64,000 bases of DNA from Mycolicibacterium elephantis DSM 44368 (GTDB lineage: Bacteria > Actinomycetota > Actinomycetes > Mycobacteriales > Mycobacteriaceae), in contig NZ_ATDN01000016.1 in NCBI RefSeq assembly GCF_004014805.1, positions 52,932 to 116,931 of the forward strand, read 5' to 3'. The notes under the pieces are model-generated. The model searched no databases, was not told the origin of the DNA, and saw nothing but the letters and a program-made list of their open reading frames with translations. Positions 38,084 to 48,397 of this stretch are shown piece after piece. Positions within the stretch are counted from its first letter, which is position 1; the number at the start of each line of letters is the position of its first letter. A program made the translations under genes and the position numbers.

Positions 38084-40141
38084 ACGACTTCGGACGTCAC
38101 CGACCTGCTGACCAAGGCGGTCGCCTCATTGGGCGGAAGTCAGCGCAGCGGCCAGATCGAGATGGCCGAGGCGGTGGCACGCGCCTTCGAAACCGGTGAG
38201 CACCTCGCGGTGCAGGCCGGCACGGGGACCGGGAAATCGTTGGCCTACCTGGTGCCGGCCATCGCGCGGGCCCTCGAGATCGACGGACCGGTCGTGGTGT
38301 CGACCGCGACCATCGCGCTGCAACGCCAGCTCGTGGACCGCGACCTGCCCCGGCTGGCGGAGGCACTGGCCGAGAACCTGCCCCGGACCCCGGCGTTCGC
38401 ACTGTTGAAGGGCCGGGGAAATTACCTGTGCCTGAACAAGATTCACAACGGAGCTGCGGCCGAGCCGGAGGACCGGCCGCAGGAAGAGCTGTTCGAACCG
38501 ATGGCCACCAGCGCGCTCGGCCGCGACGTGCAGCGGCTGATCGCGTGGTCATCCGACACCGACACCGGGGACCGCGACGAGCTGACGCCCGGGGTGCCGG
38601 ACCGGTCGTGGTCACAGGTGAGCGTCTCGGCGCGGGAGTGCATAGGGGTGTCGCGCTGCCCATTCGGCACCGACTGCTTCGCGGAACGGGCCCGCGAGAA
38701 GGCCGGCGCTGCCGACGTCGTCGTCACCAACCACGCGCTGCTGGCCATCGACGCGATCTCGGATGCCGCCGTGCTGCCCGAGCATCGCCTGCTGGTGGTC
38801 GACGAGGCCCACGAACTGGTCGACCGGGTGACGTCGGTGGCGACCGGCGAGTTGTCGGCGACCTCGCTGGGGATAGCGCACCGGCGCGCCGCGCGTCTCG
38901 TCGACGCCGAACTCGCGCAACGGCTGGAGGCGGCGACCGCGACGATCTCGTGGGCCATCCACGACGCCACGCCCGGTCGCATCGACCGGCTCGACGACGA
39001 GACGGCGACGTATCTGACCGCGCTGCGCGATGCCGCCCACCGGGTGCGGTCGGCGATCGACACCAGCCCGAGTGATCCGAAGGCGGCGTCGGCGCGCGCG
39101 GAGGCGGTCACGGCGCTGACCGACGTCGCCGACACCGCGTCGCGCATCCTCGACTCGTTCGTCCCGGCGATCCCCGACCGCACGGACGTGGTGTGGCTGG
39201 ACCACGAGGACAACCGCGGTAACGTGCGCGCGGTGTTGCGGGTGGCGCCGCTGTCGGTGGCGGCACTGTTGCGCGACAGGCTGTTCGAGCACTCGACGAC
39301 GGTGCTGACGTCGGCGACGCTGACCATCGGCGGCACCTTCGACGCGATGGCCTCGGCGTGGGGGCTGAGCGACGAGGACACCAAATGGCGCGGCATCGAC
39401 GTCGGGTCGCCGTTCGAGCACGCGAAGTCGGGCATCCTTTATGTCGCCGCGCATCTGCCGCCGCCGGGGCATCGCGGCAGCGGGGCGGGAGGCGCGGAGT
39501 CGGCGACATTCAACGCCGGAGCCGCGGAGTCGGCGACATTCAACGCCGGAGCCGCGGAGTCGGCGACATTCAACAACGCCGAACAACTCGACGAGATCGC
39601 GGCGCTGGTCACCGCGGCGGGCGGGCGCACGCTGGGGCTGTTCTCGTCGATGCGGGCGGCCAAGGCCGCCGCCGAGATCATGCGTGAGCGCCTGGACACC
39701 CCCGTGCTGTGTCAGGGTGAGGACACCACGTCGGCGCTGGTGAAGCGGTTCGCCGAGGATCCCGAGACCTCGCTTTTCGGCACGCTGTCGCTGTGGCAGG
39801 GCGTCGACGTGCCGGGCCCGTCGCTGTCGCTGGTGTTCATCGACCGCATTCCGTTTCCGCGGCCCGACGACCCGTTGCTCACCGCGCGCCAACGCGCGGT
39901 GGCCGCGCGCGGCGGGAACGGGTTCATGGCCGTCGCCGCCAGCCACGCGGCGCTGTTGCTGGCGCAGGGCGCGGGCCGCCTGCTGCGCACCGTCGAGGAC
40001 CGCGGCGTCGTCGCGGTGCTGGACTCGCGGATGGCCACCGCGCGCTACAGCGGTTATCTGCGCGCGTCACTGCCGCCGTTCTGGGCGACGACCGATCGGA
40101 CGCGGGTGCGCGAGGCGCTGCAACGGCTGCGTGACGCCTGA
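38084..40141 (+). CDS. dinG: DinG/XPD-type Fe-S helicase
   Basis: A 685-aa superfamily 2 helicase. Walker A is [12 protein letters not shown], the DEAH box VVDEAHEL, and four cysteines (NYLCLNK and [18 protein letters not shown]) bind a 4Fe-4S cluster. Motif VI is QGAGRLLR. No standard start matches the conserved N-terminus: an ACG at 38084 has AGGAGG four bases upstream and gives [13 protein letters not shown], just the expected length. ATG 37997 is in frame but would read 29 codons of pncB out of frame with no Shine-Dalgarno. Residues about 470-499 are a triple 10-aa tandem repeat absent from the orthologue I recall. Confidence 0.93.
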   Translation, partial: TTSDVTDLLTKAVASLGGSQRSGQIEMAEAVARAFETGEHLAVQAGTGTGKSLAYLVPAIARALEIDGPVVVSTATIALQRQLVDRDLPRLAEALAENLPRTPAFALLKGRGNYLCLNKIHNGAAAEPEDRPQEELFEPMATSALGRDVQRLIAWSSDTDTGDRDELTPGVPDRSWSQVSVSARECIGVSRCPFGTDCFAERAREKAGAADVVVTNHALLAIDAISDAAVLPEHRLLVVDEAHELVDRVTSVATGELSATSLGIAHRRAARLVDAELAQRLEAATATISWAIHDATPGRIDRLDDETATYLTALRDAAHRVRSAIDTSPSDPKAASARAEAVTALTDVADTASRILDSFVPAIPDRTDVVWLDHEDNRGNVRAVLRVAPLSVAALLRDRLFEHSTTVLTSATLTIGGTFDAMASAWGLSDEDTKWRGIDVGSPFEHAKSGILYVAAHLPPPGHRGSGAGGAESATFNAGAAESATFNAGAAESATFNNAEQLDEIAALVTAAGGRTLGLFSSMRAAKAAAEIMRERLDTPVLCQGEDTTSALVKRFAEDPETSLFGTLSLWQGVDVPGPSLSLVFIDRIPFPRPDDPLLTARQRAVAARGGNGFMAVAASHAALLLAQGAGRLLRTVEDRGVVAVLDSRMATARYSGYLRASLPPFWATTDRTRVREALQRLRDA
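39491..39580 (+). repeat. 30-bp in-frame tandem repeat (3 copies) inside dinG
   Basis: Three consecutive 30-bp units, each containing GCGGAGTCGGCGACATTCAA, encode [13 protein letters not shown] decapeptides. Copies 1 and 2 differ by one base; copy 3 differs only at its end. It lies between the PPPGHRGSG segment and the AEQLDEI helix, a surface loop. Confidence 0.9.
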
Positions 40142-40171
40142 TCTCTTCGCATCTCTTTGCGTCTTTGCGTC

Positions 40172-40234
40172 GAGATCGACGTATTGGCGAAAATCACTCG
40201 CACTATTACGCCCAAACGTCCCTTTGGGCGAAAT
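40172..40234 (+). repeat. 63-bp intergenic repeat, copy B
   Basis: Same element as 30555-30617. Hairpin CGCCCAAACGTCCCTTTGGG then CG (40209-40230) has a perfect 8-bp stem. It begins 31 bp after the dinG stop and ends 22 bp before the lipoprotein start, in the same orientation as both. Confidence 0.8.
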
Positions 40235-40256
40235 CGGGCGTATTAGGTATATCCCC

Positions 40257-41696
40257 ATGGGGCGACGACACCTGGTGGGCGCCGCGATCGCGGTGACGAC
40301 TACCGTGCTCGTGGCGGGCTGCTCGACCACGCTGCAGGGCACACCCGTCTCGGTGTTCGCCGACCCGTTCCGGGTCGCCGGGATGCCCGCGACCGACGGG
40401 CCTTCGGGGCTGCGTTCCGACGCCCCGGAACCGACGCGCAAGGTCCAGGGCACCGACGGCAGCGACATCGACGAGCTGGCACGCCAGGCCGTCAGCGATG
40501 TCGAGGAGTTCTGGGACGGCGCGTTCAGCGAACCGTTCGGGGGCACGTTCCGCCGCGCCAAGGCGCTGTACTCCTGGGACGCCAACGGCTTCGACAATGT
40601 CCAGTTCTGCGGCGAGGACACCTACGGTCTGGTCAACGCCGGTTTCTGCCACGACGACCGGACCATCGGCTGGGATCGCGGCGAGCTGCTGCCCGACCTG
40701 CAGCGGACGTACGGCGACATGGGCGTCACGATGGTGCTGGCCCACGAGTACGGTCACGACGTGCAACGCCAGGCCGAGCTGGCCGACATCGCCACCCCCA
40801 CGCTGGTCGCCGAACAGCAGGCCGACTGTCTCGCCGGGGTTTACATGCGGTGGGTGGCCGAGGACAACTCATCGCGGTTCACCCTGTCCACCGGCGAGGG
40901 GCTCAACAACGTGCTGGCCGCGGTGATCGCGTTCCGCGACCCGTTGATGACCGAGACCGACCCCACCGCCGGCATCGACGAGCACGGGTCGGCGTTCGAA
41001 AGGCTCTCGGCGTTCCAGTTCGGCTTCACCGACGGCGCTGCCGCGTGCAAATCGATCGACATGCGCGAGATCGGCCAGCGCCGTGGCGATCTGCCCGTGC
41101 TGCTCGGGGAGGACGAGACCGGCGAGTGGGAGGTCAGCGAGTCGTCGGTGCGCGCGATCGTCGACGCGATGAACATCCTCTTCCAGCCCGGCAACCCCCC
41201 ACAGCTGCGCTTCGCGCCTGCCGACTGCCCCGGCGTCCGCCCGAGCCCGGCGGTGTCGTACTGCCCGGCCACCAACACGATCGCCGTCGACCTCGATGAG
41301 CTGACCGAGATGGGCACCCCCGCCGACATCACCGGCGACGGCGGGCTGGCCAGCGGCGACAACACCGCCTATTCGGTGCTGGTGTCGCGCTTCATGCAGG
41401 CCATCCAGCACGAGCACGGCGGCGTCGCGCTCGACAACGCCGCGTCCGCGCTGCGCACCGCCTGCCTCACCGGCGTGGCCACCACGAAGCTGTCCCGCTC
41501 GGTCACCACCTCCGACGGCAACACCGTCGCGCTGACCGCCGGTGATCTCGACGAGGCGGTGTCGGGCATCCTCACCAACGGCCTGGTCGCCAGCGACGTC
41601 AACGGCGAGTCGGTGCCGTCCGGGTTCTCGCGGATCGACGCGTTTCGCGTCGGGGTGCTCGGCGACCAGGAGCGCTGCTTCAAGCGCTTCTCCTGA
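40257..41696 (+). CDS. Lipoprotein zinc metallopeptidase
   Basis: A 479-aa secreted lipoprotein. Signal peptide RRHLVGAAIAVTTTVLVAGC has a good lipobox (LVAGC, C23 after the ATG at 40257). HEYGHD in the middle is the HExxH-type zinc motif, with EQQADCLAG providing the third ligand, as in the neutral zinc metallopeptidase family (LpqM-like). The ATG at 40257 is preferred over an upstream in-frame ATG at 40131, which would run through the 63-bp repeat. Likely acts on cell-envelope proteins or peptides. Confidence 0.87.
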   Translation: MGRRHLVGAAIAVTTTVLVAGCSTTLQGTPVSVFADPFRVAGMPATDGPSGLRSDAPEPTRKVQGTDGSDIDELARQAVSDVEEFWDGAFSEPFGGTFRRAKALYSWDANGFDNVQFCGEDTYGLVNAGFCHDDRTIGWDRGELLPDLQRTYGDMGVTMVLAHEYGHDVQRQAELADIATPTLVAEQQADCLAGVYMRWVAEDNSSRFTLSTGEGLNNVLAAVIAFRDPLMTETDPTAGIDEHGSAFERLSAFQFGFTDGAAACKSIDMREIGQRRGDLPVLLGEDETGEWEVSESSVRAIVDAMNILFQPGNPPQLRFAPADCPGVRPSPAVSYCPATNTIAVDLDELTEMGTPADITGDGGLASGDNTAYSVLVSRFMQAIQHEHGGVALDNAASALRTACLTGVATTKLSRSVTTSDGNTVALTAGDLDEAVSGILTNGLVASDVNGESVPSGFSRIDAFRVGVLGDQERCFKRFS

Positions 41697-41717
41697 CCGG
41701 CGTGCTTACCGCAGCCC

Positions 41718-41776
41718 GCGAAATAGCATTCCGGGTCGCCAATTCGCGCGCGTGACGACCCGGAATGCTATTTCGC
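41718..41776. terminator. Perfect 21-bp inverted repeat between convergent genes
   Basis: Arms GCGAAATAGCATTCCGGGTC then G (41718-41738) and the exact complement at 41756-41776, with a 17-bp loop, in the 92-bp gap between the lipoprotein gene and the mspA-like gene. Bidirectional termination is the likely role. Confidence 0.7.
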
Positions 41777-41788
41777 CCGAAGGAGGGG

Positions 41789-42562
41789 CTAGACCTTCTT
41801 GGTGACGCCGTACCAGGCCAGCACCGCTTCGGACATGTCGGTCGAGCGGGTCAGGAACGCATACGAGCGGATGAAGGACTCGCCGACGCAGCCGTCGATC
41901 CGGACCCGGAAGTTGCTCACCTTGACCCACGGGTCGGCCCCGGTGAACTCCTTCTTCGTCACCGGGACCACGTTGACCAGTCCGGGTTTGAGGCCGACGG
42001 TGATGCCACCACCGATGTTGGCGCCGACGGTCGGCAGCACGCCGATCTCGATCGGGCCGGCGGCGTCGATGCCCAGGATGCCCATCGACGGGTTGATGCC
42101 CGCGGTGCCGGTCAGCGAGACGCCGTTGGACGTGCTCATGTCGATGCCGCAGCCGATCTCGTAGCCGACCTCGAGAGTCCCGCCGGCCGGGGTGTCGTCG
42201 GGGCCGGTGATCGAACCGGTGTAGGTGCCGCCGACGACGTACTCGCGGGTCGACAGCGCCGTGGTGAGCGGCGGGATCGGGGCCTGCGTCTCGTCCTCGG
42301 CCGACAGCGTGAGCGTCCACCCGTCGGGGGTGTCCGTCACCGCCGGCGGCGTGGACTCGACCGCCCCATCCGGCGGCGGTGGCGCGCCGTCAGGTGCCGC
42401 CTCGGGTGCCGGTGCGGCCTCCGGAGCCGGTGCTCCCGGGACGACGTCGACGACGGGTTCCGCCGCCGGTTCGGCCGCCGCCGTCGCGGCGTGCAGGCCA
42501 CCGACCACTCCCCCGATCGCGCACACGGCGACGCCGCGCCGCAGCACAGTCCCAAGTGTCAC
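41789..42562 (-). CDS. MspA-family outer-membrane porin with extended linker
   Basis: A 257-aa secreted protein. Signal peptide VLRRGVAVCAIGGVVGG ends near ATAAAEP. About 45 residues of Pro/Ala/Glu-rich linker follow (PAPEAAPAPEAAPDGAPP), then an MspA-like domain: DGWTLTLSAED, REYVVGGTYTGSI, GGTLEVGYEIGC and a final WYGV. MspA porins are octameric channels for hydrophilic solutes through the mycomembrane. The constriction-zone Asp pair of MspA appears as D-A here. GTG at 42562. The linker is not part of classical MspA. Confidence 0.83.
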   Translation of the reverse strand: MTLGTVLRRGVAVCAIGGVVGGLHAATAAAEPAAEPVVDVVPGAPAPEAAPAPEAAPDGAPPPPDGAVESTPPAVTDTPDGWTLTLSAEDETQAPIPPLTTALSTREYVVGGTYTGSITGPDDTPAGGTLEVGYEIGCGIDMSTSNGVSLTGTAGINPSMGILGIDAAGPIEIGVLPTVGANIGGGITVGLKPGLVNVVPVTKKEFTGADPWVKVSNFRVRIDGCVGESFIRSYAFLTRSTDMSEAVLAWYGVTKKV

Positions 42563-42658
42563 TGCTGAAGTTCCTTCGCCACACGTCGCGCTAATTGACG
42601 CACTACAAGGCAACCTACCCGGGCCGTCACGACCACTGAACAGGTGTCCAGTATTTGC

Positions 42659-43507
42659 TCAGACCGGTACCCGCAACACGAACCCCGCCTCCAGCGCGAC
42701 CCACGGGGCGCCGTCGGCGCCGATCGCCACCCCGTGCGGTTCGCTGCCCCGCGGCAGGTCGATCGTGACGATCGCACCGTCGCCGCTGACCCTGGCGATC
42801 TGGTGTGAGCCCCACAGAGTCACCCACACCCCGTCGCCGGGGTCGGCCACCACCGCGTGCGGCTTTCCTGGCAGGTCGATCTCCTGGATCGCGTCGTGCA
42901 TCGGAATGCGGCCCAGCTTCTCGGCGGCTATCTCGGTGAACCACACCGCGTCGTCGTGTGTCGCGGCAATGCCCACGGGTCCGGCTGCGGCAGTGGGTAA
43001 TTCGCGCACGGTCAGTCCATCGGTGGGTGACATCCGGCCGATCGCATTGGCTTGATTGAGGGTGAACCACAGGGCGTTGTCGGGCCCGGCGGTGATCATC
43101 GACGGTGCCCCGCCGACGGTGTGCCATTCGGTCACCTCGCCGTCGACCGAGATGCGCCCGATCTCACCGGATGTCATGGCCGTGAACCACAACGCGCCGT
43201 CGGGCCCGGCGGTGATGCCGTAGGGGCCGCGGTCCTCGCCGAGGGGAAACGCGCTCAACTCGCCAGCGGTGCTGATCCGGCCGATGTGGTCGTCACCGGT
43301 GCGGGTGAACCACAGCGCACCGTCGGGGCCGGCCGTGATGATCGACGGACGGCTTTGCGGCGCAACCGGATACACCGTGACATCACCGGCCGTCGTGACC
43401 CGCGCGATGGCGCCCGCGTGCACCAGCGTCACCCACAGCGCGCCGTCGGGGCCGGGGGCCAGCGCGTATGGCCCGCCGTCGATCGGCACCTTGAGGGCGG
43501 GTGTCAC
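42659..43507 (-). CDS. Virginiamycin B lyase-like beta-propeller
   Basis: A 282-aa protein built of seven roughly 40-residue repeats, each with a GPDGALWFT-type motif (the last as GADGAPWVAL), giving a seven-bladed propeller. Vgb opens the lactone of streptogramin B; His residues in KPHAVVAD and EPHGVAIG are in places where Vgb has catalytic ones, but most homologues have unknown activity. No signal peptide. GTG start overlaps the glgP stop (GTGA), so it is translated together with glycogen phosphorylase, an unexpected partner. A gluconolactonase-like sugar function is conceivable. Confidence 0.8.
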   Translation of the reverse strand: MTPALKVPIDGGPYALAPGPDGALWVTLVHAGAIARVTTAGDVTVYPVAPQSRPSIITAGPDGALWFTRTGDDHIGRISTAGELSAFPLGEDRGPYGITAGPDGALWFTAMTSGEIGRISVDGEVTEWHTVGGAPSMITAGPDNALWFTLNQANAIGRMSPTDGLTVRELPTAAAGPVGIAATHDDAVWFTEIAAEKLGRIPMHDAIQEIDLPGKPHAVVADPGDGVWVTLWGSHQIARVSGDGAIVTIDLPRGSEPHGVAIGADGAPWVALEAGFVLRVPV

Positions 43508-46122
43508 GGGTAGGTGACGAGGCCGAGTTCGTTGTCACCGGCCAGCAGCGGATGGTGAGGCAACACCCGCACCGTGTACCCGACCGGACCGGCGACCGGC
43601 AGCGGCGTGGTCGTCGAGAACCTGGCATTGCCGCCCTCGGTCGTTTCCGTGTGCTGCATCGGCACGGTCACCGGATTCACCAGGTTGTTGCTCGCGTCGA
43701 CGCGCCCCAGCACGGCCTGCACCGTGACCTCATCGGGTCGCAGATCGGCAAGCTGCACAATCGCGGTCAGGGTCAGCTCCGAGCCGAGCAGCGGGGTGTC
43801 CGGCAGCCCCGAGCTGTCGACGTCGGTGATCTGGATCTTCGGCCAGGTCTCCTCGGCGCGCTGCCGGTAGATCGCCAAGTCGCGGGCCGCGCCGAACGGC
43901 TCCCCGTCCGCGCCGGGTTGCACCGTCCTGCGCAGGGATTGGGCCGCCGGCGCGTAGTACTTCTCGGTGTAATCGCGAACCATGCGCGACGCCAGCACCT
44001 TCGGTCCCAGCGCGATCAACGTGTGCCGCACCATCTCCACCCACCGGGTCGGGATGCCCCGGTCGTCGCGGTCGTAGAACTTGGGCGTCACCGACTGTTC
44101 GAGCAGATCGTAGAGCGCGGCCGCTTCCAGATCGTCGCGTCGGTTCTCGTCCGCCAGCCCGCTGGCAGTCGGTATCTCCCAACCGTTTTCACCGTCGTAC
44201 CACTCGTCCCACCAGCCGTCGCGGATCGACAGGTTCAGCCCGCCGTTGAGTGCGCTCTTCATCCCGGACGTGCCGCAGGCCTCCAGCGGTCGCAGCGGGT
44301 TGTTCAGCCACACATCGCATCCCCAGTACAGCTGGCGGGCCATCGACATGTCGTAGTCGGGCAGAAACGCGATGCGGTGCCGCACCTCAGGCCGGTCGGC
44401 GAACTTCACCACCTGCTGGATCAGCGCCTTGCCGCCCTCGTCGGCGGGATGGGATTTGCCCGCCACGATCAGCTGGATCGGCCGCTCCTCGTCGAGCAGC
44501 AACCGCTCCAAGCGTTCGGGGTCGCGCAGCATCAGCGTCAGCCGCTTGTACGTCGGCACTCGCCGCGCGAAGCCGATGGTCAGCACCTCAGGGTCAAAAG
44601 CCGTTGCGATCCAGCCCATTTCGGCGTCAGCCGCGCCACGTTCGGCCCATGACCGGCGTAGCCGCACCCGCACGTCCTCGATGAGCTGCTTGCGCAGCTG
44701 CGAGCGGATCCACCACATGTGCCCGGGATCGACCTGGTGCAGCCGCTCCCACACCGCGGGTTCCCACACCGCGGGCTCCCCCTGCGGGTTGGCCCCGATC
44801 AGCTCGCGACCCAGCTCCAACCACTGAGGCGCCGCCCAGGTCGGGGCGTGTACGCCGTTGGTGATCGAGCCGATCGGCACCTCGCTGGGATCGAACCCCG
44901 GCCACAGCGCGCTGAACATGTGGCGGCTGACCTCGCCGTGCAGCAGCGAGACCCCGTTGGCCCGCTGCGCCAGCCGCAGGCCCATGTGCGCCATGTTGAA
45001 CTTCGTCGGGTCGTCTTCCGCGCCGAAGGCGATGATGCGGTCCAGCGGAACCCCGGGCAGCAGCCGCGACATCTCCCCCGCCGGGCCGTCGCTGGCACCG
45101 CCGAAATACCGCCGCAACATCTCCACGGGAAACCGGTCGATGCCCGCGGGCACCGGCGTGTGGGTGGTGAACACCGTCGACGAGCGCACCACCGTCAACG
45201 CGGTGTCGAAATCCAAGCCGGCGTCGATGAGCTCCCGGATCCGTTCGACACCAAGGAATCCCGCGTGTCCCTCGTTCATGTGGAACACCTCCGGGGACGG
45301 CCGGCCCTCCAGCTCGATGAACGCCCGGATCGCCCGCACCCCGCCGATGCCGGCCAGGATCTCCTGCTTGATCCGATGCTCCTGGTCCCCGCCGTAGAGC
45401 CGGTCGGTCACCCCCCGCAGGCCGTGGTCGTTCTCGGGGATGTCGGAATCCAACAACAGCAGGGGAACCCGGCCCACCTGGGCCACCCAGATCCGCGCGC
45501 GCAGCTGGGAGTCATCGGGCATCGCCACCTCGACAAGCACGGGATCGCCGCTGCTGTCAATGAGTTGTCGCAGCGGAAGGCCCTGCGGATCCAGCGACGG
45601 GTAGCTCTCGCGCTGCCAGCCGTCGGCGGTCAACGACTGGCGGAAGTACCCCGAGCGGTACAACAGCCCCACGGCGATCAGCGGCAGACCCAGATCAGAG
45701 GCCGACTTGAGATGGTCGCCGGCCAGGATGCCCAGGCCTCCGGAGTAGTTCGGCAGCACCTCGGCCACGCCGAACTCCATCGAGAAGTAGGCGATGCCGT
45801 TGGGCAGTTCGGCCCCGGCCTCCAGCTGCTGCTGATACCACAGCGGACGGGTCAGGTAGTCGTCGAGATCGGCGACCAGCGAGTCGAGCCGCCCCAGAAA
45901 CGATTCGTCCGCCGCCAACTCGTCCAGGCGTCCGGGTCTGACCTGACCCAGCAGCGCCACCGGGTCGCGACCGACCTGCCACCACAGCTCCTCGTCGATG
46001 GCGGCGAACAGATCCTGGGTGGGCTTGTCCCAGGTCCACCGCAGGTTGATGGACAGCCGTTCGAGCGCGGCCAATCGCTCGGGCAGATGCGCGCGCACAG
46101 TGAACCGTCTCAGGGCTTTCAC
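43504..46122 (-). CDS. glgP: Alpha-glucan (glycogen) phosphorylase
   Basis: An 872-aa GT35 enzyme that releases glucose-1-phosphate from alpha-glucans. [42 protein letters not shown] and the PLP region [18 protein letters not shown] are intact. Residues around 450-460 read [10 protein letters not shown], a 15-bp tandem duplication (44746-44775). A C-terminal domain of about 110 residues follows the catalytic region. Divergent from glgE across a 185-bp gap. Confidence 0.95.
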   Translation of the reverse strand: MKALRRFTVRAHLPERLAALERLSINLRWTWDKPTQDLFAAIDEELWWQVGRDPVALLGQVRPGRLDELAADESFLGRLDSLVADLDDYLTRPLWYQQQLEAGAELPNGIAYFSMEFGVAEVLPNYSGGLGILAGDHLKSASDLGLPLIAVGLLYRSGYFRQSLTADGWQRESYPSLDPQGLPLRQLIDSSGDPVLVEVAMPDDSQLRARIWVAQVGRVPLLLLDSDIPENDHGLRGVTDRLYGGDQEHRIKQEILAGIGGVRAIRAFIELEGRPSPEVFHMNEGHAGFLGVERIRELIDAGLDFDTALTVVRSSTVFTTHTPVPAGIDRFPVEMLRRYFGGASDGPAGEMSRLLPGVPLDRIIAFGAEDDPTKFNMAHMGLRLAQRANGVSLLHGEVSRHMFSALWPGFDPSEVPIGSITNGVHAPTWAAPQWLELGRELIGANPQGEPAVWEPAVWERLHQVDPGHMWWIRSQLRKQLIEDVRVRLRRSWAERGAADAEMGWIATAFDPEVLTIGFARRVPTYKRLTLMLRDPERLERLLLDEERPIQLIVAGKSHPADEGGKALIQQVVKFADRPEVRHRIAFLPDYDMSMARQLYWGCDVWLNNPLRPLEACGTSGMKSALNGGLNLSIRDGWWDEWYDGENGWEIPTASGLADENRRDDLEAAALYDLLEQSVTPKFYDRDDRGIPTRWVEMVRHTLIALGPKVLASRMVRDYTEKYYAPAAQSLRRTVQPGADGEPFGAARDLAIYRQRAEETWPKIQITDVDSSGLPDTPLLGSELTLTAIVQLADLRPDEVTVQAVLGRVDASNNLVNPVTVPMQHTETTEGGNARFSTTTPLPVAGPVGYTVRVLPHHPLLAGDNELGLVTYP
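44746..44775 (-). repeat. 15-bp in-frame tandem duplication in glgP
   Basis: CTCCCACACCGCGGG followed by TTCCCACACCGCGGG (14 of 15 identical) doubles the pentapeptide EPAVW. It keeps frame. Confidence 0.85.
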
Positions 46123-46190
46123 GCGACTCCACCTTACTGACCTTTCGCCGCACCGCAGTCCGGAACCCTGATCGCTTCGGCGCCCCGGGG

Positions 46191-46216
46191 GTTGGGCCGC
46201 GCATTACGGTGGGTAT
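46191..46216 (+). promoter_or_regulatory. SigF-like promoter for glgE
   Basis: GTTG (46191-46194), 16-bp spacer, GGGTAT (46211-46216), against the mycobacterial SigF consensus GTTT-N15-17-GGGTAT. It points to glgE, whose start is about 90 bp downstream. Confidence 0.4.
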
Positions 46217-46307
46217 AGGGCGGCCAGGAGGTTCTCGAGGCGCGCGCAGACGACGCCGGACCGGGCGGTGCCGAGGACGCAACGTCCAGAACGTAAGGAG
46301 TGGTGGG

Positions 46308-48395
46308 GTGACCGGTCGGATCGCAATCGACGACGTCGCGCCTGTCGTTTCCGGCGGCCGGTACCCGGCCAAGGCCGTCGTCGGCGAAGTCGTGCCGGTG
46401 TCGGCGACGGTGTGGCGCGAGGGCCATGACGCCGTGGCCGCCACGCTGGTGGTGCGCTACCACGGCGCGGCGTATCCGAAACTCGTCGACGATCCCCCCG
46501 GCCTGGTTCGGGCCCCGGAAGCGGTGCCCGTCGAGGAGGTCGTCACCCCGACGTCGCGCATCAAACCGCAGCTGCTGCCCATGTCGACCGGCACGACTCC
46601 GGATGTGTTCCACGGTCACTTCACCCCTGACGCCGTCGGCCTGTGGACCTTCCGGGTGGACGGCTGGGGCGATCCGATCGCGACGTGGCGCAAGAGCGTG
46701 ACCGCCAAGCTGGACGCCGGGCAGAGCGAGGGTGAGCTGTCCAACGACCTGCTGGTCGGCGCCGGGTTGCTGGAGCGCGCCGCCGCGGGGGTGCCGAGGC
46801 GGGAGCGGTTTCCGCTCATCGACGCGGCGGCCCGGCTGCGCGAACCCGGCGATCCGTTCGTGCGGGCGGGCGCGGCGCTGTCGCCACAGGTGGCCGAGCT
46901 GCTGTCGCGGTTTCCGCTGCGCGAACTTCTCACCCGCGGCGAGCGGTACGGCGTGTGGGTCGACCGGCCGCTGGCCCGGTTCAGCGCCTGGTACGAGATG
47001 TTCCCACGGTCGACGGGCGGGTGGGACGCGAGCGGCAACCCCGTTCACGGCACCTTCGCCACGGCGACCAAGGCGCTGTCGAGGATCGCGCGAATGGGCT
47101 TCGACGTGGTGTATCTGCCCCCGATCCATCCGATCGGCAAGGTGCACCGCAAGGGCCGCAACAACAGCGTGACCGCGGCCCCCGACGACGTCGGCTCACC
47201 GTGGGCGATCGGCAGCGACGAAGGCGGGCACGACGCCGTGCACCCGAAGCTGGGCACCATCGAGGATTTCGACGATTTCGTCGCCGCGGCCCGCGACGAG
47301 GGCATGGAGGTCGCGCTGGATCTGGCGTTGCAGACCGCGCCCGATCACCCGTGGGCGCGTGAGCATCCGGAGTGGTTCACCGTGCTGCCCGACGGGACCA
47401 TCGCTTACGCGGAGAACCCCCCGAAGAAGTATCAGGACATCTATCCGCTCAACTTCGACAACGACCCGGCCGGGTTGTACCAGGAAGTGCTGCGGGTGGT
47501 GAAGTTCTGGATCTCACACGGCGTCAAGGTGTTCCGGGTCGACAACCCGCACACCAAACCGCCGGACTTCTGGGCCTGGCTGATCGGCGAGGTGAAGAAT
47601 CACGACCCCGACGTGCTGTTCCTCTCCGAGGCGTTCACCCGCCCGGCCCGGCTGTACGGGCTGGCCAAACTCGGCTTCACGCAGTCCTATACGTACTTCA
47701 CCTGGCGCACCGCGAAGTGGGAGCTGATCGAATTCGGCCAGCAGATCGTCGAACACGCCGACTATGCGCGGCCCAACCTGTTCGTCAACACCCCCGACAT
47801 CCTGCACGAGAGCCTGCAACACGGTGGGCCCGGCATGTTCGCGATCCGCGCGGTGCTGGCGTCGACCATGAGCCCGTCGTGGGGTGTGTACTCCGGCTAT
47901 GAGCTGTTCGAGCATCGCGCGGTGCGCGAAGGCAGCGAGGAGTACCTGCACTCCGAGAAGTACGAACTGCGTCCGCGCGACTTCGAGGCCGCCCTGGCCG
48001 ACGGTGAGTCGCTGGAGCCGTTCCTGACCCAGCTCAACGAGATTCGGCAGGTCCACCCGGCGTTGCATCAGTTGCGCACCATCAAGTTCCACCATCTCGA
48101 TAACGACGCGCTGCTCTCCTACAGCAAGTTCGATCCCGTGACGGGTGACCAGGTGCTGGTGGTGGTGACGCTCAACCCGTTCGGCGCCGAAGAGGCCACC
48201 TTGTGGCTGGACATGGCGGCGTTGGGCATGGAGCCCCATGACCGCTTCTGGGTTCGCGACGAGATCACCGGCGAGGAATACCAGTGGGGCCACGCCAATT
48301 ACGTCCGCATCGATCCGGGCAAGGCCGTGGCGCACGTGCTGAACATGCCGCAGCTGTCCCCGGAGCACCGACTGAAACTGCTGCGTAGGGAGTGA
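46308..48395 (+). CDS. glgE: GlgE maltosyltransferase
   Basis: A 695-aa GH13_3 enzyme that adds maltose from maltose-1-phosphate to alpha-glucan chains. The likely nucleophile is in [11 protein letters not shown] (near residue 411), the acid/base in FLSEAFTRP (near 440) and the third carboxylate in NTPDILHES (near 497). GTG at 46308 has AAGGAG eight bases upstream; the longer open frame upstream lacks support. glgB follows with 2 bp between. Confidence 0.95.
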   Translation: MTGRIAIDDVAPVVSGGRYPAKAVVGEVVPVSATVWREGHDAVAATLVVRYHGAAYPKLVDDPPGLVRAPEAVPVEEVVTPTSRIKPQLLPMSTGTTPDVFHGHFTPDAVGLWTFRVDGWGDPIATWRKSVTAKLDAGQSEGELSNDLLVGAGLLERAAAGVPRRERFPLIDAAARLREPGDPFVRAGAALSPQVAELLSRFPLRELLTRGERYGVWVDRPLARFSAWYEMFPRSTGGWDASGNPVHGTFATATKALSRIARMGFDVVYLPPIHPIGKVHRKGRNNSVTAAPDDVGSPWAIGSDEGGHDAVHPKLGTIEDFDDFVAAARDEGMEVALDLALQTAPDHPWAREHPEWFTVLPDGTIAYAENPPKKYQDIYPLNFDNDPAGLYQEVLRVVKFWISHGVKVFRVDNPHTKPPDFWAWLIGEVKNHDPDVLFLSEAFTRPARLYGLAKLGFTQSYTYFTWRTAKWELIEFGQQIVEHADYARPNLFVNTPDILHESLQHGGPGMFAIRAVLASTMSPSWGVYSGYELFEHRAVREGSEEYLHSEKYELRPRDFEAALADGESLEPFLTQLNEIRQVHPALHQLRTIKFHHLDNDALLSYSKFDPVTGDQVLVVVTLNPFGAEEATLWLDMAALGMEPHDRFWVRDEITGEEYQWGHANYVRIDPGKAVAHVLNMPQLSPEHRLKLLRRE

Positions 48396-48397
48396 GC

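Noticed and set aside
39491..39580. Possible CRISPR-like repeat
   Set aside because: Three contiguous 30-bp units without spacers, in frame inside dinG; no cas genes. It is a coding tandem repeat.
38612..39946. 444-codon minus-strand frame opposite dinG
   Set aside because: Mirror of dinG coding sequence; Arg/His-rich composition typical of GC-rich antisense.
40131..40256. Longer N-terminus for the lipoprotein (ATG at 40131)
   Set aside because: It would read through the 63-bp repeat and put 42 residues before the signal peptide, so the lipobox would not work.
46209..46307. Upstream extension of glgE
   Set aside because: Arg-rich translation overlapping the promoter; GTG 46308 has a proper AAGGAG and the family N-terminus.
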